Source of the DNA: Bacteroidales bacterium | GTDB lineage: Bacteria; Bacteroidota; Bacteroidia; Bacteroidales; Dysgonomonadaceae | Direction of reading: 5' to 3' | Assembly (NCBI GenBank): GCA_012841425.1 | Contig: DUUR01000164.1 | Coordinates: forward strand, 1 to 11,419 | DNA length: 11,419 nucleotides | Part shown: positions 1-8,205 of the stretch, one piece after another | Layout of the letters: the number at the start of each line of letters is the position of its first letter | Position numbering within the stretch: the first letter of the stretch is position 1 | The notes under the pieces: model-generated | Told to the model about the DNA's origin: nothing | The model's database searches: none | The model's input: the letters and a program-made list of their open reading frames with translations, nothing else | Program-made: the position numbers and the translations under genes

Positions 1-1292
1 ACATTAAATGCAATCCTCAGATCTTCTATTTCTTCATCTCCAATGGGTTGCAATGTTCCAATTGTAGCAGCCATAACCAATGAATTGGCAGAAAACTCTG
101 CAACCTCTAAATAATCAAATGTGTTTAATAGTTTGTCGCCTGTAACAAACACACTGTCATTCTCTACCAAAATAACCCTATTCTTTTGAAACATCTTTGC
201 AACACTGTCAACATCATTATAGATCAACCCAAACGGTATTGAAGGTACATCTTGTAAGAATATCCAGCTCTCAGGTATGGTTCTAACATCAAACTTACTG
301 CCACTAACTGCGTGTGCCATCAAATTAACAGGCTGTGTGCAAATAATTGAATTAATCTGGGGGTTTAACTGATAAATGCGCTGATGAAGAGCTACGGAGC
401 GACTTGGCGTTTTTCCCGCCTCTGCCATACCGTTCTTTATTTGCACTATATCACCAGGTACAATATCCCATCTGGCAATATTGCTTGGTGTAATTAGAAA
501 ATCATTTTCTTTCCATCTCACAGACACTGTTCCATATGTAGATATCATTAATCCCTGATCACATGCTCTGCGTATAATATTCACCATTTCAGTTCTAATA
601 GCCCTCTCCTCAGATGGATGTTCAATATCCATAAAGTGAGAAATATTAGATGGTAAATGATTAACGTATTGAGAAACTTGCTCATCTGTTAAATAATTTA
701 CGCTACCTAGCCTTTTTGCATTAATAATTGTTCGACAGCAAAACTCAAGAGTCTCAAAACGTTGATATGCATCCATCATATCTGCACCTCCTAATACAAC
801 GCCATGATTTTCCATAATAATAGCCTTGTATCGTTTGTCAGTAAATTCATTAGCAATTTTCTCGCCCAAGTCTTCACTGCCTGGAGTGCCATAAGGGGCA
901 AAACCAATATCGCCACAAATATTATATGCTTGTGGAACAATTTTTGTATCGGGTACCATACCCGCAATACTAAAAGCGACAAGAGCTGGTGGGTGAGCAT
1001 GAATGATTGCCGTCAGTTCTGGTCTAGCCTCATAAATTGCTTTATGAAAAGGAAGTTCAGAAGAAGGCTTATGCAGACCGATTACAGTGCCATCTTTTTT
1101 TATCTGCATTATATCTTTCTCAGTGAGCAATCCCTTATCAACTCCCGAAGGTGTAATCCAAATGTCTCCATTTTTATCTCTAATTGATACATTTCCTCCC
1201 GAAGTAGTGGTCATACCACTTTTATATATCCTTCCGATAATAACATTAATTTGTTCTATCGGATGCATCAAATTAACATCTAATTGTTTCAT
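1..1292 (-). CDS. Tandem two-domain class II aldolase/adducin family protein (partial, 3' end off window)
   Basis: AraD/FucA-like zinc aldolase family; known members cleave or epimerise sugar phosphates in the cytoplasm. I translated 430 codons from ATG at 1292 without a stop; the C-terminus lies beyond position 1. There are two copies of the fold. Domain 1 (about residues 8-205) is intact: SGGNVS at 31-36, ITPSG near 45, catalytic-type Glu79 in PSSELPFH, HAH at 98-100 and ENHG with His163, giving three zinc-ligand histidines. Domain 2 (about 222-430) repeats the pattern in degraded form: GTVSVR at 254-259 lacks the Asn, Ser299 stands where Glu79 is, CTQ at 318-320 replaces HxH, and Asp379 replaces His163. 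Domain 2 therefore looks non-catalytic, perhaps structural or regulatory. The start is 20 bases after the preceding stop, with an A/T-rich leader and no Shine-Dalgarno sequence. Aldolase, epimerase, dehydratase and decarboxylase members share this fold, so the substrate is unknown. Confidence 0.88.
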   Translation of the reverse strand, partial: MKQLDVNLMHPIEQINVIIGRIYKSGMTTTSGGNVSIRDKNGDIWITPSGVDKGLLTEKDIMQIKKDGTVIGLHKPSSELPFHKAIYEARPELTAIIHAHPPALVAFSIAGMVPDTKIVPQAYNICGDIGFAPYGTPGSEDLGEKIANEFTDKRYKAIIMENHGVVLGGADMMDAYQRFETLEFCCRTIINAKRLGSVNYLTDEQVSQYVNHLPSNISHFMDIEHPSEERAIRTEMVNIIRRACDQGLMISTYGTVSVRWKENDFLITPSNIARWDIVPGDIVQIKNGMAEAGKTPSRSVALHQRIYQLNPQINSIICTQPVNLMAHAVSGSKFDVRTIPESWIFLQDVPSIPFGLIYNDVDSVAKMFQKNRVILVENDSVFVTGDKLLNTFDYLEVAEFSANSLVMAATIGTLQPIGDEEIEDLRIAFN

Positions 1293-1312
1293 ATATATGA
1301 TTTATATAAAAA

Positions 1313-2584
1313 TTAAACACCATAATTATCAAGCAAGAACGCTTCTGCCTCTATACTCCATAAACCATTATGCTTAGAGCATATTTCTGCAAGTTCTTTA
1401 TAAAACTCATCTTCCTCACCAAGTTTTGCAAAATCAGCAATTGGAGTCAGTGGCATTTCAATATGAGTGTATATTAGCTTTTTACCTCCAGGAATATTAG
1501 GAAGGTTAATAGTTGTGTCAACAACTGCATCCAGTCCACCTATATGTGTAACTAACCCAGCCGGGTCAAGACCTTTACTCATAATTTCTAGAGCCTCAAC
1601 CATGTCATCATTATTTCCACCACTTGTGCCCACTATATGTGTGTATGCATAGTGAACGTTATAGAAATTAAGATTAGCACTAAAATTAGTATCATTTGGT
1701 CCTGCAAAGAAGTTAAGACATCCATCAAATCCCAGTATAGCATCACCTTGTTCTACTACAGGTTTAACAGGAGCAAAAACAAACACATCATCATAACCCG
1801 ATCCATCTGTCTTATCTCTTAGCAATTCAACCGGGTTATCTACATTTCCTGTATTTATATAATATAAATCTATCCCTCGTGAAGCAGCAAAATCTACAGT
1901 ATAAATTGAAGCAGCTCTGTCAAGTCTATCCTGATCTACGTCTGTAACAACTAAAAGTGAAGGTTTGCGATCTTCTCTATGAAGCACATAATTTATAGCA
2001 GCCAATCCCATTGGCCCCACACCTGCCAAAATTGCCATTTTCCCACCATCAACAATCTCCATCTTATGCTCATAGCTTCCGGGAGTTGTGTGATAGTTAG
2101 CATGCATTGCACCAATAACACATGACAGAGGCTCAGAAAGGGATGCTGGATAGTATCCTTCACCTTCATATTTCAGTAGACAGTCTTTCTCCATTACCTC
2201 ATTCGGAATCACTATATAAGTAGCATTACCCCCAATATATTTATAGCTATAACCTGGAGCACTTAAAAGGCCAACTGGCCCATCCTCATAGTATAGTGCA
2301 GGCTGTATCGAAAACTTATCTCCTACATTAAACTTATGAGACCATTTAGAGCCTACCTCCAATAACTCTCCTGCAAACTCATGACCAACCATGATGGGAT
2401 TTTCCAACACATCGTTGGGTACACGTTTATGTTCTGGCCCCTGAGATGCAGCTTTGTATGTAGACATACAAATGGAGTCTGATACAACTTTAGCTAAAAT
2501 TTCATTATCTTTTATCTTTGGTAATTCAAACTCCTCTAATCGAAGATCTTTTTTACCATATAATCTTACTGCTTTTGTTTTCAT
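1313..2584 (-). CDS. Zinc-dependent medium-chain dehydrogenase of the L-sorbose-1-phosphate reductase (SorE) type
   Basis: Cytoplasmic NAD(P)-dependent alcohol dehydrogenase, 423 residues. From memory it resembles enterobacterial SorE (about 410 aa), which reduces L-sorbose-1-phosphate to D-glucitol-6-phosphate: shared stretches include the MKTKAVRLYGKKDLRLE start, PNDV, PNEVMEKDCLL, EPLSCVIGA, NFFAGP and VGTSGGN. Visible catalytic-zinc ligands are Cys39, His68-Glu69 (VGHEFAG) and Glu151. The four-cysteine structural zinc loop of classical alcohol dehydrogenases is absent. The Rossmann motif is GVGPMG at 188-193; Asp215 at the end of the following strand suggests NAD rather than NADP. A tail of about 40 residues (383-423) follows the core. 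It starts 24 bases after the aldolase-SDR stop and precedes the tandem aldolase by 20 bases, so it is probably co-transcribed. The family is firm. The exact substrate is inferred; another ketose- or polyol-phosphate is possible. Confidence 0.85.
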   Translation of the reverse strand: MKTKAVRLYGKKDLRLEEFELPKIKDNEILAKVVSDSICMSTYKAASQGPEHKRVPNDVLENPIMVGHEFAGELLEVGSKWSHKFNVGDKFSIQPALYYEDGPVGLLSAPGYSYKYIGGNATYIVIPNEVMEKDCLLKYEGEGYYPASLSEPLSCVIGAMHANYHTTPGSYEHKMEIVDGGKMAILAGVGPMGLAAINYVLHREDRKPSLLVVTDVDQDRLDRAASIYTVDFAASRGIDLYYINTGNVDNPVELLRDKTDGSGYDDVFVFAPVKPVVEQGDAILGFDGCLNFFAGPNDTNFSANLNFYNVHYAYTHIVGTSGGNNDDMVEALEIMSKGLDPAGLVTHIGGLDAVVDTTINLPNIPGGKKLIYTHIEMPLTPIADFAKLGEEDEFYKELAEICSKHNGLWSIEAEAFLLDNYGV

Positions 2585-2608
2585 TTAATCAATTTTAATT
2601 TAACCATT

Positions 2609-4561
2609 TTAACTCAACATTACCTGACCACCTGTTATGGGAAGCGCTTGTCCTGTTTCACCATTTTGTTCCATAAGATATAAAATCCCTTTTGTAACAT
2701 CCAATGGAGTGCAACCTTTGCGCATTGGCACTTTAGAAAGATAAAACTCTCTTACATCTTCAATGGACTTAGCACCTGGCACTTTTCCGGCTTTCAGGTA
2801 TTGTACGAAAAGTCCATTCTCAGAATCACTCCAAAGCGGCCCTTCATAAAAATTACCCGGACACACCGAGTTCACCTTAATTCTATATGGTGCAAGCTCC
2901 AAAGCAAACGACTGCGTAAGTCCAATTCCTCCAAACTTCCCGCCTGCATAAGCAAAATTTGCTCTACTCCCTTCAAGGCCAGACTTAGAGTTTATCTGAA
3001 TAATATCAGCATAATAGTCGCTATGGCCATATTTTGTTTGCAGTTTCATCACCTTGCTCACTACCTTAGTGCAATAAAAATAAGCACTGTAATTTATTTT
3101 TGTCACCAAATCGAAATTCTCTGGAGTCATATCTTCCAGTCCACCAGCTCTTAATATACCAGCATTACTTATGAAACAGTCTACTCCTCCAAATTCGCAC
3201 ACCGTTTTGAAAATTAGATGTTCTAAATTGGTTACATCAGAAACATCAGTTTTCACAAAAACCGACTGGTTACTTTTGGATATTTTATTAAAAGACTCAG
3301 CTGTTTGATTTCCTTTTACTTCATTAAGATCGGCAATTACAATATTGGCGCCCTCCTTTATTAAACTCTCTCCAATACCCTCTCCAAAACCTTGTGCAGC
3401 ACCTGTGATAATGATTGTTTTATTCTCAGCACGACCAGCCGACGAGCCTGCCGCTACACTTCTTCTATAGTTTTCAACCTCCCATGTATCAATAAATCTA
3501 ATTTGCTCGTCAGTCATAGGATGTGCTCCACCAAATGATTTCGACAAAAATGCTATACTCATCGCATCTTCAAAGACATCTAGTATCATATCGCATTGGT
3601 TGGCATTATCACCAACTGCAACCAAACCTATCCCTTTAATAAGTAACACCTTGGGAAGATAACCATGTTTTTCTGTAAAAGCATAAATTTTTTGTTCTGC
3701 TTCTTGCAACAGATCCCTATTGTTCAGAAAAATATAATTCGATTTGCAATACACAATTGCATCAGGCGTAAAAGGCTTTGCTATATCTTTTTGATTTTCG
3801 GGTTGCTCATTATAATATTTAATCAAACTATTACTCCTAACTCTCAAGGTCTTAAGATCCTTTTCTGACAACATCATCCTAAGGGCGGGAAGTATTTCAA
3901 CAACACTACCATTCACCTCCAATGGCTTAACATCAAGAGTTTCCAGAAGCTCTTCTTCAAGCTTCTTTATGATATCACTATATATACCCTGAATTTCCTC
4001 TATAGTATCGGCAGCCACAAAAATCCCGTGGTTCTGAAGCCAAATTATTTTTGGCTCTTCATTATATGTTAGTCTATACTCCTCTATTTTATCATTTACC
4101 TTTTTAAAAAGAATATAACCCGGATCTGTATACTCCACAAAAATATGCTTATCGCCAAAAAGCCTAGTCAGCTCACTCTCTGCATTCTGAGAACACATTA
4201 AAGCGTTTACCAAAGTGGGGTGCAAATGAACAACAAAAGCATAATTAATAGCATTATGCATTGATGTCTCAACCGACGGGCGCTTCCCTTTTGTTAAAGT
4301 AGCCTCTTCAAGATCTCTTTTTACCTGTTCTTCACGCTCATCATCATCAGAACTATAAACTTTTTCGGTCATAAGGTTAAGTTTCGCACGATCAAGCAAA
4401 GCAAAACCGTCTTCAGAGATTGTGGCAAGAGAAACACCACTAGCTTTAACCCATAATCTATCTTTATTTTTATAAGAGGTATTTCCTCCTCCGGCTATAA
4501 CAAATTTATTATCACTGCCATATAATCTCGAAATCTTAATCAAACTATCTATCTCTTTCAT
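2609..4561 (-). CDS. Bifunctional class II aldolase / short-chain dehydrogenase fusion
   Basis: 650-residue fusion with the architecture of RhaEW-type proteins (rhamnulose-1-P aldolase/lactaldehyde dehydrogenase). The aldolase part (about 1-370) has AGGGNTS at 23-29, Glu98 in PSVETSMH, HLH at 112-114 and QNHG with His178, so the zinc site and catalytic Glu are intact. A second alpha/beta region at 260-370 resembles the C-terminal part of RhaE-like aldolases. The SDR part (about 378-650) has TGAAQGFGEGIG at 386-397, Asp411 ending the second strand (NAD preference), SNAG at 465-468, Asn490, Ser525, Tyr538 and Lys542, a complete catalytic tetrad. In detail the SDR half looks closer to sorbitol-6-phosphate 2-dehydrogenase (SrlD/SorD), with IIQINSKSG, GKFGGIGLTQS and a terminal TGGQVM, than to lactaldehyde dehydrogenases (comparison from memory). 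The ATG overlaps the PHP gene's stop as ATGA, indicating translational coupling. The two halves may catalyse consecutive steps. Substrates are not determined by sequence. Confidence 0.88.
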   Translation of the reverse strand: MKEIDSLIKISRLYGSDNKFVIAGGGNTSYKNKDRLWVKASGVSLATISEDGFALLDRAKLNLMTEKVYSSDDDEREEQVKRDLEEATLTKGKRPSVETSMHNAINYAFVVHLHPTLVNALMCSQNAESELTRLFGDKHIFVEYTDPGYILFKKVNDKIEEYRLTYNEEPKIIWLQNHGIFVAADTIEEIQGIYSDIIKKLEEELLETLDVKPLEVNGSVVEILPALRMMLSEKDLKTLRVRSNSLIKYYNEQPENQKDIAKPFTPDAIVYCKSNYIFLNNRDLLQEAEQKIYAFTEKHGYLPKVLLIKGIGLVAVGDNANQCDMILDVFEDAMSIAFLSKSFGGAHPMTDEQIRFIDTWEVENYRRSVAAGSSAGRAENKTIIITGAAQGFGEGIGESLIKEGANIVIADLNEVKGNQTAESFNKISKSNQSVFVKTDVSDVTNLEHLIFKTVCEFGGVDCFISNAGILRAGGLEDMTPENFDLVTKINYSAYFYCTKVVSKVMKLQTKYGHSDYYADIIQINSKSGLEGSRANFAYAGGKFGGIGLTQSFALELAPYRIKVNSVCPGNFYEGPLWSDSENGLFVQYLKAGKVPGAKSIEDVREFYLSKVPMRKGCTPLDVTKGILYLMEQNGETGQALPITGGQVMLS

Positions 4562-5709
4562 ATACTCTTGATTAACGACTCACCCAGTTCAATAAAATCT
4601 TTACGTTTCAATCTATCTGCATATCCACTACTGTCGATATAACCCTCTAAGCCTTGTGAAACTAAATGTTGATGAGCTGCAATAACGCATGCTCCTTTAA
4701 AGTTAATCTCCTTCAACCGCTCAGTAAGTGGTTTATCATGTCTGGCATAAAGCTCAATTGGCTCCATCAAAGGTGTATTATGCTCGCTACCAAATGTAAC
4801 AACAAATCCCTTCTCGTGGAGATAACCCGCATACTTCTCTAGCAGATTAATATCGTTTCTAGTGGTTATAAATTCAACCGAATGAAAGCCTCGTTCGGTA
4901 AGCTGCTTTGCCACACGTTCAAGATTGTTCTCAAAATCGGTATACTCACCTTTTTCATTGTCAGCTAAAAATGGATATGTGGGTATGCCACCTGCTTCAA
5001 TTATTATGTCACAAACAGACTGCATGGGCAAAAACGCATCAGGATGTTCTGGCACATAAGCTTCACCTCCAATTTTAAGGAGATTTCCTCTAATTTCATT
5101 TTCCAGACTAGCAATATCAGTCAACTCAGATTTTATACTCTTTCCACCAAATAACTCTTCAAGTAGTGAGTTTATTTCCACAAAATCGTCATTGCAATAC
5201 TCAAATAATTTCATCCTCAAAGCCCTTGCCAGATGTCGCTCACGAAGTGAACCTTGTGTCAGTTCTTTTTTTATCCATGTTAGGTCCAGTGTAAAACCAG
5301 CATTTATTCTTTGCAGAAATTCATTAAGCTTTACACACATTGCCTCCACTTGTTTATTCGACTCGTCTACAACCGCTGAGAGTTGTGATGCAAATGGCTC
5401 GGGTAAATTAAAAGGATATGCTAATCCTTTTCCACTTATGTATGTGCGACCTGGATTAGCAGGGTCATTTACGCGCAACCCCGCTAATTGGTCGTCTTGA
5501 TTTAGACTAATGAATTCAATACCAAAAAGAGGAAACAGTTTTCTCTTATCGCATCCAACTTTCCACTCTTTAAACCCCTTAGAGGTGTAGAAATCGTTAA
5601 TACCTACCACCTTCACATCTTCAGCAACTGCCCTGTTCAGTGCATCATCAATATCTTCAAATGCACTAAAAGAGTAAGGTGTATGTAAATGACAATTTAC
5701 GTTCAACAT
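4558..5709 (-). CDS. PHP-domain metal-dependent hydrolase (possible sugar-phosphate phosphatase)
   Basis: 383 residues. PHP-fold proteins bind two or three metals and usually hydrolyse phosphoesters (histidinol phosphatase, trehalose-phosphate and nucleotide phosphatases, polymerase proofreading). Visible motifs are HLH at 7-9, GINDF at 36-40 where the family usually has TDH, Glu65 in FGIEF, His222 in EHPD, and His310 in FGSEHN. The usual aHP motif appears as TYPF near 244-247. The middle (about 115-210) is a helical insertion rich in Glu, Lys and Leu. No signal peptide or membrane segment is seen, so it is cytoplasmic. The gene starts 27 bases after the E1 stop and overlaps the aldolase-SDR by 4 bases, so its job is probably tied to that enzyme, for example removing phosphate from a pathway intermediate. 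That role is inferred. Because ligand positions are altered, a different hydrolase or lyase activity, or a changed metal count, is also possible. Confidence 0.8.
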   Translation of the reverse strand: MLNVNCHLHTPYSFSAFEDIDDALNRAVAEDVKVVGINDFYTSKGFKEWKVGCDKRKLFPLFGIEFISLNQDDQLAGLRVNDPANPGRTYISGKGLAYPFNLPEPFASQLSAVVDESNKQVEAMCVKLNEFLQRINAGFTLDLTWIKKELTQGSLRERHLARALRMKLFEYCNDDFVEINSLLEELFGGKSIKSELTDIASLENEIRGNLLKIGGEAYVPEHPDAFLPMQSVCDIIIEAGGIPTYPFLADNEKGEYTDFENNLERVAKQLTERGFHSVEFITTRNDINLLEKYAGYLHEKGFVVTFGSEHNTPLMEPIELYARHDKPLTERLKEINFKGACVIAAHQHLVSQGLEGYIDSSGYADRLKRKDFIELGESLIKSI

Positions 5710-5736
5710 ATTATTATAAATTTAAGGGTCTAAACG

Positions 5737-8196
5737 CTAAATACCATTTTTGGCCCTTTTTACAATTTCTCCATCTGTAAAATTTTGACCAGGAATATAG
5801 CCTTTTAGAGGTTGTATTCGCTCGTGAATCATATCCAAAAACCAGCTGGGCTGTGGAAAGAAATGCTCTTCGAGTTCATGTGCAGGTACAATCCAGTTAC
5901 GCGAACCAAGTACAGAAACAGGTGCATCAAGATAGTCAAATGCAAGCTGACTAATATTTGCGGCCATATCATTTAAGAACGAACCTCTGGTTGTAGCATC
6001 GCCTGCAACTATAATTTTTCCTGTCTTTTTTACAGACTCAATTACTTTTTCATAATTGAATGGAACAAGCGAACGTGCATCTATAACCTCTGCACTAATT
6101 CCGTATTTCTCTTCTAGCTCTTCGGCAGCTTTAAGGGCTTGATAAAGGGTATATCCAATTGTAAGAAATGTAATATCTTTACCCTCTCTCTTTACATCAG
6201 GTTCTCCCAATTCTACCTCATAATATTCTGTAGGTACACCACCCTTGTGAAACTGCTCTCCAATATCATAAATACGCTGACTTTCAAAAAATATAACAGG
6301 ATCGGTGCCTTGTAATGATGCATTCATCAAACCTTTTGCATCATAGGGCGTAACAGGGAAACAGACTTTGATGCCTGGAATATGGGCAATAAGAGAGGTT
6401 AAATCCTGTGAGTGTTGTGCTCCGTATTTAGAACCAACTGACACCCTCACTACAACTGGCATCTTAAGTACATTACCACTCATTGCCTGCCATTTAGGTA
6501 GCTGATTAAATATTTCATCACCTGCGCGACCTATAAAATCGCAGTACATAATTTCAGGTATAACTCTACCTCCACACATAGCATAGCCAATGGCAGTACC
6601 AATTATCGCAGCTTCAGAGATTGGCGAATTAAATAGCCTATTGTATGGCAACGACTCGGTTAACCCATTATACACTGCAAATGCTCCACCCCAATCTCGA
6701 CACTCCTCGCCATAAGCTATTAGTGAAGCATCTTTATAAAATCGATCTATGATAGCTTCAAAAATACCATCACGCAGTTGAAATTGCTTCATCTTGCTGT
6801 AAGGTTTTCCTTCCTCATCAAATGCAAAACGCTCTTTTCCTGCTATTCTTTTTACCCTAGGATTTTCTGCCAAAGGCATTAATACTTCAGGTTCAGCATC
6901 AGAAAATTTATCTACAGAGCCATTAGAAAATATCATTTCACCAATAATCTCAGCATTGTCCATTAATGGTGAAGTTTTAGTATCAATTGCTTTAAGAAAC
7001 ATTTCATTAATAAGCTCTTTCACATCAGACCATATAGAATCTAAATCTGTTTGTTGTGCTACTTCAGCACTAACAAGTTCCTTACCAAAAGAGTTGATAC
7101 AATCTTGTGCTTCCCACGCTTCAACCTCATCTTTTGTGCGATAAGAAGAAGCATCTGAGGGTGAGTGACCGCTATATCTATACGTTAGGACATCTAATAA
7201 TACAGGGCCTCTTTTTTCTTCAATAACCTTGCGTTTGCGTTTATATGCATCAATAACCGCAAGTGGGTTGTAACCATCAACACGTTCGGCATGCATTTGG
7301 TCGGGATTAACACCAGCTCCAATACGAGCAGCAATATCATATCCCATAGTTTCACCAGAGGTTTGGCCACCCATACCATACTGATTGTTCATTATATTTA
7401 TAATAACGGGCAAACCGCCTTGCATATCACCCTCCCACAGTTCTCTAAACTGATCCATAGCAGCAAATGTGATACCCTCCCAAACTGGTCCGCAAGCCAA
7501 AGAAGCATCACCAATATTAGCAACAACAAGTCCCGGCTTTCTATTAACCTTCTTATATAGCGCTGCACCAACGGCAATGTCTCCCGAACCGCCAACAATT
7601 GCATTATTTGGATATACACCAAATGGAGTAAAAAACGCATGCATTGAACCTCCTAGGCCTCTGTTAAAACCAGTTTTACGAGCAAATATTTCTGCTAGTG
7701 TACCATAAACAAGGAACCTTCTGGCAAGATCTTTTACTGTTCCATTAAAATCTTTCTTAACTATTTCATAAATGACCCCATCAAAGAAGTTCTCCATTAT
7801 GCTACTCAACTGATCATCATCTAGCTTATGGATGGCCGACATACCTTTTGCCAATATCTCGCCATGCGAGCGGTGACTTCCAAAGATGAAGTCGTCAACC
7901 GAAAGTGTCCATGCCATACCAACTGCCGCCGACTCCTGCCCTATTGATAGGTGAGCGGGGCCTGGATGATTATATGAAGTACCATTATACTCACCTTTTG
8001 TTTTAATAAGATTAAGCATGGTCTCAAATTCACGAATAAGCACCATATCATGGTAAATAAACTTGAACTCTTCATCTGTAAAATTTTCCTTCTCTTCTAT
8101 TACACTTTTTTGATATTGATTTACGGCTATAGGCTGGAACTCAACGAATCCAGGTTTTCTAACTTCTGTGGGATCAATAAATTGTACTTTTGGCAT
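5737..8196 (-). CDS. Fused alpha/beta E1 component of a thiamine-diphosphate-dependent 2-oxo acid dehydrogenase complex
   Basis: Decarboxylates a 2-oxo acid (or cleaves an acetoin-like ketol) on thiamine diphosphate and passes the acyl group to E2 lipoyl. The 819 residues join both subunits. The alpha part (about 40-410) has GPAHLSIGQE near 79-88, HRSHGE at 108-113, GGSMH at 182-186, the ThDP/Mg motif GD at 229-230 to NN at 270-271, and YSGHSPSD at 341-348 before SYRTKDE. A low-homology linker spans about 411-470. The beta part (471-819) has YGEEC at 495-499, NSPISEAAIIG at 523-533 and QHSQDLTSLIAHIPG at 594-608. The alpha part is longer than usual: about 40 extra residues at 120-165, and about 11 extra inside the ThDP motif (251-261). 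It lies 9 bases downstream of the E3 gene. The fused form is known in Bacteroidota. Pyruvate, a branched-chain 2-oxo acid and acetoin remain open as substrates. Confidence 0.93.
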   Translation of the reverse strand: MPKVQFIDPTEVRKPGFVEFQPIAVNQYQKSVIEEKENFTDEEFKFIYHDMVLIREFETMLNLIKTKGEYNGTSYNHPGPAHLSIGQESAAVGMAWTLSVDDFIFGSHRSHGEILAKGMSAIHKLDDDQLSSIMENFFDGVIYEIVKKDFNGTVKDLARRFLVYGTLAEIFARKTGFNRGLGGSMHAFFTPFGVYPNNAIVGGSGDIAVGAALYKKVNRKPGLVVANIGDASLACGPVWEGITFAAMDQFRELWEGDMQGGLPVIINIMNNQYGMGGQTSGETMGYDIAARIGAGVNPDQMHAERVDGYNPLAVIDAYKRKRKVIEEKRGPVLLDVLTYRYSGHSPSDASSYRTKDEVEAWEAQDCINSFGKELVSAEVAQQTDLDSIWSDVKELINEMFLKAIDTKTSPLMDNAEIIGEMIFSNGSVDKFSDAEPEVLMPLAENPRVKRIAGKERFAFDEEGKPYSKMKQFQLRDGIFEAIIDRFYKDASLIAYGEECRDWGGAFAVYNGLTESLPYNRLFNSPISEAAIIGTAIGYAMCGGRVIPEIMYCDFIGRAGDEIFNQLPKWQAMSGNVLKMPVVVRVSVGSKYGAQHSQDLTSLIAHIPGIKVCFPVTPYDAKGLMNASLQGTDPVIFFESQRIYDIGEQFHKGGVPTEYYEVELGEPDVKREGKDITFLTIGYTLYQALKAAEELEEKYGISAEVIDARSLVPFNYEKVIESVKKTGKIIVAGDATTRGSFLNDMAANISQLAFDYLDAPVSVLGSRNWIVPAHELEEHFFPQPSWFLDMIHERIQPLKGYIPGQNFTDGEIVKRAKNGI

Positions 8197-8205
8197 TTCT
8201 ATTAT

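Noticed and set aside
804..1187. 127-codon plus-strand open frame
   Set aside because: It lies antisense inside the first aldolase domain of the minus-strand gene, whose family motifs are clear. It has no recognisable motif or leader of its own.
1293..1312. Possible frameshift or gene break between the zinc dehydrogenase and the tandem aldolase
   Set aside because: Both genes are intact at this junction: the dehydrogenase ends with its own stop at 1313-1315 and the aldolase starts with ATG at 1290-1292, leaving an ordinary 20-base gap.
2609..4561. Firm assignment as rhamnose pathway RhaEW
   Set aside because: The architecture fits, but the SDR half looks SrlD/SorD-like and no rhamnose isomerase or kinase is present in the window, so only the family is named.
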